Source: Terriglobia bacterium
GTDB lineage: Bacteria > Acidobacteriota > Terriglobia > JAIQFV01
Reading direction: 5' to 3'
Length of the DNA: 64,000 nucleotides
Assembly (NCBI GenBank): GCA_020073085.1
Contig: JAIQFV010000003.1
Location: 186,001-250,000, forward strand
This document shows, piece after piece, positions 60,187 through 64,000 of the stretch (positions are counted from its first letter, which is position 1; the number at the start of each line of letters is the position of its first letter). Made by a program: the position numbers and the translations under genes. The notes under the pieces are model-generated. The model made no database searches, was not told the DNA's origin, and saw nothing but the letters and a program-made list of their open reading frames with translations.

Positions 60187-62004
60187 ATGTATAAGAATGC
60201 GCTCAGTGTAGCTCTGCTTGCCATTCTTTTGCTCGTCCTCGGGCTCCCGCTTCGAGGTGAAGATGAGACGAACGTCCTTACGAACGATTCTGTCCTCCAG
60301 ATGTTTCGCTGGAAAATGAAGCCTGCTGAAATCGTGGCTCTTATTGACCGCAGCGGTGAGAACACGATATTCACTCTAACCCCGGAGAGCATTCAGATGC
60401 TCGCGAAAGCTGGTGCGACGCCACTTGTGCTCGACGCCATGTACAGGGCGACAATGAAAGCATCTCAGCACATCGGATTGTCGTCGGCTATTTCGCAAAC
60501 ACCGTCCTCTCCGAAAGCTATTACAACGACGCCCCAGCCTCCACCGCAACCTCAGGCTGCACCCCCATCTCCACAGCCGCCCTCACCCGCGGTCCCGACC
60601 ATTTCAGGAGCCGTGCCCGCGGCGGGAGCTCCAGTCGTCAGTTTAGAGGCTTCAGTTCAGCCGAGAGCCCCTGTGCCTTTACGGCCTTCCTCTACGGGAT
60701 CTGACGACGAGCGTCTCACTAGGGCAAAGATCCCTCTTGTTCGTGCACAACCGCCGCATCCTCAGCAGCCGAAGAGCGCCCTTTTGGTGTATCAGCTTGA
60801 CTGGAACAATGGTATTGCCTCGCCGGGTACCATATATGAATCAGGCGACTCGCTCCTCCGCCTAACCAACGCAAACACGATCTTGTACACGTATCAATTC
60901 GAGGTAAATGAGATCAAAGGGAGCGGCGACGATCTCTCTCAGTGGGCCAAACTAATCACGGATACTACGAAGCTCCTCCCAAGCGGCGTCCCTCGTGAGG
61001 CGTATGCTCCTGAGAAGTGTCAGCTGAAAAAGCTCTTGAGAGAAACGAATAGGAAACTAACAGACATCCGCACTAAGATACAGCAGATGGTTCCGGACAG
61101 ACTTTCTGGCGGCAACTATAAGAGCATTCCCCTCGACACATCGGAAAAAGCTTGGGCGGATATCCGACCCAAGTACGATGGGTTCGAAGAGGATGTGACC
61201 GCTATTCAACATGAGTTGAGTAAAGAAGCCTGTTCCAAAGAATCCGACCTGTCACTAGCAGTAGAGCTCGTTTTGGATGAATTTCCACCTATGCGAGACC
61301 GTGTAGATGAGATTCAAAAGAAGGCCGATGCGCCCTGGCAGGATTTGTCGCACCGGCTCGACCGGACAAGTGGATACGACACAACCGTCGCGGAGCTCTA
61401 CAATAACGCCGCTACCGAGGCCAAATCCAAAGTGTTTCACTTGGAACGTGGATTCAACATTCTCACCTTGTCAGGCGGCTTTCTGGTCACAAAGCTGCAG
61501 GCAAGAAGTTACTCCTCAGTGGCCCAGCCGGTTGCGCCACCTGCTGGCTCGCCGCCCAACACGCTCCCTGGCTCGCAAAACGTGCTGTCAGTTAACGGGC
61601 TGGGTAGTGGCATGCGTCCGGCACTTGTGGCGCTGTTTAACTACCACGATCCCTTCTCGTGGCCACTCAACCGGCCGAACTTCGGTTTGGCTCTTTCCGC
61701 GGGTCCGGTCATTGACGTCGCGAACGGACAAGCTGACACCACAAGGTTTGGTGTGTTTGTGGGCGGGTCCGTACACCTCTGGCAGCGGCTGTTCGTGACC
61801 GCCGGCGTGCACTTTGGTGAGTTTTCTGATTTTCCTCAAGGATTTCAGAAGCCCGGCGACCCAATTCCATCCAATGCTGGCACACCAACAGGTGTGAATC
61901 GTTGGACCGGTCGTTTTGCTTTGGGAATTACCTTTCAGGGTAAAGACTTGAGCGGTCTGGTGCAAAAGAGCAGTCAGCCCACGAGCTCCGTGCAGAAACA
62001 GTGA
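60187..62004 (+). CDS. secreted protein with Pro-rich linker, 605 aa, function unknown
   Basis: The protein has a signal peptide (MYKNALSVALLAILLLVLGL). A small helical domain, TNDSVLQMFRWKMKPAEIVA and LTPESIQMLAKAGATPLVLD (residues 35-95), is a motif I associate with acidobacterial envelope proteins. A proline-rich linker follows (PPQPQAAPPSPQPPSPAVP, about 110-200). The large C-terminal region has helices (KLLRETNRKLTDIRTKIQQM), and its last 130 residues read like membrane beta-strands (GLALSAGPVIDVANG, GVFVGGSVHLWQRLFVTAGV). An outer-membrane or surface location is inferred. ATG 60187 is chosen because the signal begins there. Confidence 0.75.
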   Translation: MYKNALSVALLAILLLVLGLPLRGEDETNVLTNDSVLQMFRWKMKPAEIVALIDRSGENTIFTLTPESIQMLAKAGATPLVLDAMYRATMKASQHIGLSSAISQTPSSPKAITTTPQPPPQPQAAPPSPQPPSPAVPTISGAVPAAGAPVVSLEASVQPRAPVPLRPSSTGSDDERLTRAKIPLVRAQPPHPQQPKSALLVYQLDWNNGIASPGTIYESGDSLLRLTNANTILYTYQFEVNEIKGSGDDLSQWAKLITDTTKLLPSGVPREAYAPEKCQLKKLLRETNRKLTDIRTKIQQMVPDRLSGGNYKSIPLDTSEKAWADIRPKYDGFEEDVTAIQHELSKEACSKESDLSLAVELVLDEFPPMRDRVDEIQKKADAPWQDLSHRLDRTSGYDTTVAELYNNAATEAKSKVFHLERGFNILTLSGGFLVTKLQARSYSSVAQPVAPPAGSPPNTLPGSQNVLSVNGLGSGMRPALVALFNYHDPFSWPLNRPNFGLALSAGPVIDVANGQADTTRFGVFVGGSVHLWQRLFVTAGVHFGEFSDFPQGFQKPGDPIPSNAGTPTGVNRWTGRFALGITFQGKDLSGLVQKSSQPTSSVQKQ

Positions 62005-62089
62005 AGAAAATTTCACAAGTGGTCAGCCAGGAAGAAACTGTCGCTATGAGATTGGTTAGTCGCCGCGCCGGGCAGGGAAAGCGTCCGAA

Positions 62090-62360
62090 AAATAAGGGGG
62101 ATCAGCCCTTTCGAATTTCCATTCTGTGGTGACATGAGCAACTCACGAAACCGGGACCAGACAGCCCTCGTTATTGGCTCTTGCGATCTCCGGTAGGGGA
62201 GAATGTCCTTGCTTCAATGAAGCCCAAGACCGCTTGACTATATCACCGTGTTTGTTGCGACCCGACGATGAAGGGATGGATCTAGAAAAGTGAGGGGCTG
62301 GCACCCATCCTTCCTCAAGCTTAATCCACGATTGGAAATTGGAAATGTGTGACCCCAGGA
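62090..62360 (+). repeat. ~275-bp repeat, copy B
   Basis: This diverged copy of 59,715-59,990 lies in the same orientation after the 605-residue gene. The 554-bp spacer holding it (62,005-62,558) contains no protein-like frame. Copies A and B each follow a plus-strand unrecognised gene. Confidence 0.7.
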
Positions 62361-62558
62361 GGTTATCATAAAAAGTCCTGCGGCAAGCCGGGCGCTCATG
62401 GAATTATCCGGACAACAGCCTGGAAAGAGCCGACTCCAAAAATTCACCCAGTCCTCTCCGGTTCGCACAGCCGCACACATCACCAGAAACGTGATGGGGG
62501 CGCCAACCCGTCAACACCGACATCCTCAATGCTTTTTTCCTTCCAGTCTTAGCCCAAA

Positions 62559-62922
62559 CTACTCGTCGAGCAAGAATTTGCCGAGGCCTATGATTGCCAG
62601 AGTGGCCCTGACCGGCATTCCGTACCAGGGCTCGCCAGCCTGGAGACCACTGTACGCGACCCAGAGCCACCCCAACACTGAAAGCGCCGAGGCCAACTCA
62701 GTCCAGAATCCAGACTCCACCGAAAACGCAGGGACCGACAAAGCGACGACACGGCCAAAGACGCCCGGGGTAGAAGATGAAGATCTTTGTTCCCTCAGCT
62801 TGTTTCAGGACAAAAGGTAGGACGAATGAAAGCCCAATACCTATGCGGAGGGCAAGCAGGCCCACGTCGATTTTTCGGTCACCAGTGTTCCAGGTCGCCT
62901 CCGACTCCCCAGGAAAGGTCAT
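62559..62922 (-). pseudogene. DoxX-family protein, frameshifted
   Basis: The 5' part from ATG 62922 (MTFPGESEATWNTGDRKIDV, GLLALRIGIGLSFVLPFVLK, IFIFYPG) is a DoxX-like membrane protein. At about 62,765-62,785, in a run CGCCCGGGG, the frame shifts. The remainder (VVALSVPAFSVESGFWTELA, SALSVLGWLWVAYSGLQAGE, ATLAIIGLGKFLLDE) continues in the next frame to TAG 62559-62561. The start overlaps the upstream DoxX stop (ATGA). A one-base indel is enough, either real or a sequencing error in a GC run. Confidence 0.72.
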
Positions 62923-63389
62923 TTCGATGGCACCCTCTCTTCCATTCTTGCTGCGGTCCTTGATTGAAGCAGATGGTCTATAGAGAATTTGCCGGGACCG
63001 GTCAGGAGCAGGGTCGCGAACATCACGCAGTAGAAAGCTGCAATCAGCCATGCTTGCTCGCCCATCCTCAAGCTGCAGGCCGCGGCCACGCCGAATCCGA
63101 AGGCCAGCGCCGCCGCCACATATCGAGTCACCACTCCAGCCGCCAGTAAAAAAGCCCCGATAGATTCGTTGAGCGTCTGTAAATAGGCCACCAGGACAGG
63201 AGCGGGTAATCCCACCTTTCGGTTGAAATCAACAAACTGCCATTGGCCCGTATGAAGGTAGGCCGATGTGTCCCGGAGCTTCGTCAGTCCGAAGAGGAGC
63301 AGCAGCGAGAGCCCGGCTGCAAGGCGCAGGAACAGCAGGCCGGCATCAATGCCAAGGGTTCCGGACTTAGGCGTGTTAGTGGTTGACAT
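62919..63389 (-). CDS. DoxX-family membrane protein
   Basis: The 156-residue protein has four hydrophobic helices: IDAGLLFLRLAAGLSLLLLF with the typical LTKLRD, LVAYLQTLNESIGAFLLAAG, YVAAALAFGFGVAAACSLRM and AWLIAAFYCVMFATLLLTGP, then FSIDHLLQ. DoxX relatives occur in oxidoreductase complexes at the inner membrane; this one's partner is unknown. The start at 63389 follows from the conserved length. It is translationally coupled to a second, broken DoxX gene. Confidence 0.88.
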   Translation of the reverse strand: MSTTNTPKSGTLGIDAGLLFLRLAAGLSLLLLFGLTKLRDTSAYLHTGQWQFVDFNRKVGLPAPVLVAYLQTLNESIGAFLLAAGVVTRYVAAALAFGFGVAAACSLRMGEQAWLIAAFYCVMFATLLLTGPGKFSIDHLLQSRTAARMEERVPSK

Positions 63390-63533
63390 AGGTAGATTCG
63401 CCGGCGAAATCACTGCTGGCATCCGGAGATTGTGTAGTCATGGGAGATCGGATTAAGCGCAAAGACTGCAATGGAGGCGCGAAGGACGCAAAAAAGCCCT
63501 TTCCCTGGCGTTTGCCTGCCTGAATCCAAGAGC

Positions 63534-63560
63534 CCCCGCCGAGAAAAACGCTCGGCGGGG
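63534..63560 (-). terminator. strong GC hairpin between aminopeptidase and DoxX genes
   Basis: CCCCGCCGAG (63534-63543) pairs perfectly with CTCGGCGGGG (63551-63560), 7-nt loop. It lies after the minus-strand aminopeptidase gene and before doxX. No U-tract follows on the minus strand, so the terminator role is tentative. Confidence 0.5.
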
Positions 63561-63628
63561 TCACCAAAGCTTTGCGCAGGTCAACAACATAACGTGCCTG
63601 TCCATTTCTCCCGGCGCGTCGAAGAGAA

Positions 63629-63688
63629 GGGACAGACACCGGGCTTGCAGAATTGTGCGGAGTTTGACAACGTAAAGGTGTCTGTCCC
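63629..63688. repeat. inverted repeat GGGACAGACACC
   Basis: GGGACAGACACC (63629-63640) and GGTGTCTGTCCC (63677-63688) are perfect 12-bp inverted copies around 36 bp, followed by TAG. The GGGACAG/CTGTCCCTAG core is shared with the palindromes at the left end of the window, suggesting a related REP-type family. The whole spacer 63,390-63,697 holds only this and the GC hairpin. Confidence 0.8.
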
Positions 63689-63697
63689 TAGTGAAGA

Positions 63698-64000
63698 TTA
63701 CCTTCCGCTGTCACTGCGGGCCCCCAACCAGGAGGCCAACTGCTCGGACTGCAGCGATTTCAGATCGATACAATTGTTGATCTGCTCCAGCGACTGTCTC
63801 AATGTACGCTCGCCGGCCGCGACTTTATGGGCTGAGAAGAATTCGACAACCTCATCCCGCAGCTTGGCATCGCAGAATGCGCCCGTGCTGCCCTCCACCT
63901 GAGCACTCGCAAACGGGCCCCCGGCTTTTTCGACCTCGTCCCAGTGTGTCCTGACAAAATTCCACGCTATCCTTTGCCGCGCCGGCTTGCCCATGACGGC
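63698..64000 (-). CDS. C-terminus of an M1-family aminopeptidase (partial)
   Basis: The frame is open to the right edge and stops at TAA 63698-63700. RQRIAWNFVRTHWDEVEKAG, GSTGAFCDAKLRDEVVEFFS, ERTLRQSLEQINNCIDLKSL and LASWLGARS match the end of the ERAP1-like C-terminal helical domain of puromycin-sensitive-type M1 aminopeptidases. The catalytic HExxH part is outside the window. An internal ATG near the edge is not the real start. Confidence 0.85.
   Translation of the reverse strand, partial: AVMGKPARQRIAWNFVRTHWDEVEKAGGPFASAQVEGSTGAFCDAKLRDEVVEFFSAHKVAAGERTLRQSLEQINNCIDLKSLQSEQLASWLGARSDSGR

Overview
The window looks like a chromosomal segment of an acidobacterium (Acidobacteriota). The main clue is a run of six ~870-residue orphan FtsX/MacB-like permeases with the prefix domain and PadR partner that are characteristic of that phylum. 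Supporting clues are a selenoneine-type senA-senB pair, very long same-strand operons with 4-nt ATGA overlaps, GC-rich sequence and many palindromic intergenic repeats. The species cannot be named from the sequence alone.

Layout. 0-0.2 kb: the 3' end of a probable TonB-dependent receptor, interrupted in frame by a short palindromic repeat. 0.5-12.4 kb: a minus-strand catabolic operon. From upstream to downstream it encodes a GNAT-like protein, a thiolase-like protein, a DUF35 OB-fold partner, DUF2877, FdrA, DUF1116, a cyclase-family hydrolase and a three-subunit molybdenum hydroxylase. FdrA, DUF1116 and DUF2877 are the families of E. coli AllF/AllG/AllH (oxamate carbamoyltransferase). I infer hydroxylation and opening of an N-heterocycle or amide, followed by carbamoyl or CoA-linked transfer; the substrate is unknown. 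13.2-19.5 kb: a plus-strand integron gene-cassette array with no integrase in the window (CALIN-type). It has about six attC sites separating small unrelated cassettes: an MDR oxidoreductase, a SRPBCC gene broken by TGA, a DUF2310-like Zn-ribbon protein, small membrane proteins, a Phd/ParE-type toxin-antitoxin pair, a VOC protein and a methyltransferase broken by TGA. 19.5-21.6 kb: ArsR plus SRPBCC, an NTF2-like secreted protein and an L,D-transpeptidase.

21.7-38.7 kb: six tandem ADOP permeases and a PadR regulator, with 7-bp-period repeat arrays in every spacer. 39.3-41 kb: malic enzyme. 41.2-47.6 kb: a B12-binding radical SAM gene divergent from a four-gene overlapping operon (glycosyltransferase, radical SAM/SPASM, methyltransferase, multi-pass glycosyltransferase), probably making or modifying a surface glycoconjugate. 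47.8-50.2 kb: secreted amidohydrolase convergent with a TetR/DUF5367 pair. 50.4-53.4 kb: GNAT, senA, senB. 53.8-55.8 kb: acetoacetyl-CoA synthetase. 57.2-62 kb: a Crp/Fnr regulator and three unrecognised genes, with a diverged ~275-bp repeat after two of them. 62.6-63.4 kb: two DoxX-like genes, the second frameshifted. 63.7 kb to the end: the C-terminus of an M1 aminopeptidase.

No tRNA, rRNA, CRISPR array, transposase or integrase was recognised. Repeats are a major feature: palindromic GGGACTGTCCC elements, four copies of a ~115-bp element with GGGTGCCGC ends, heptad arrays, and the ~275-bp pair.
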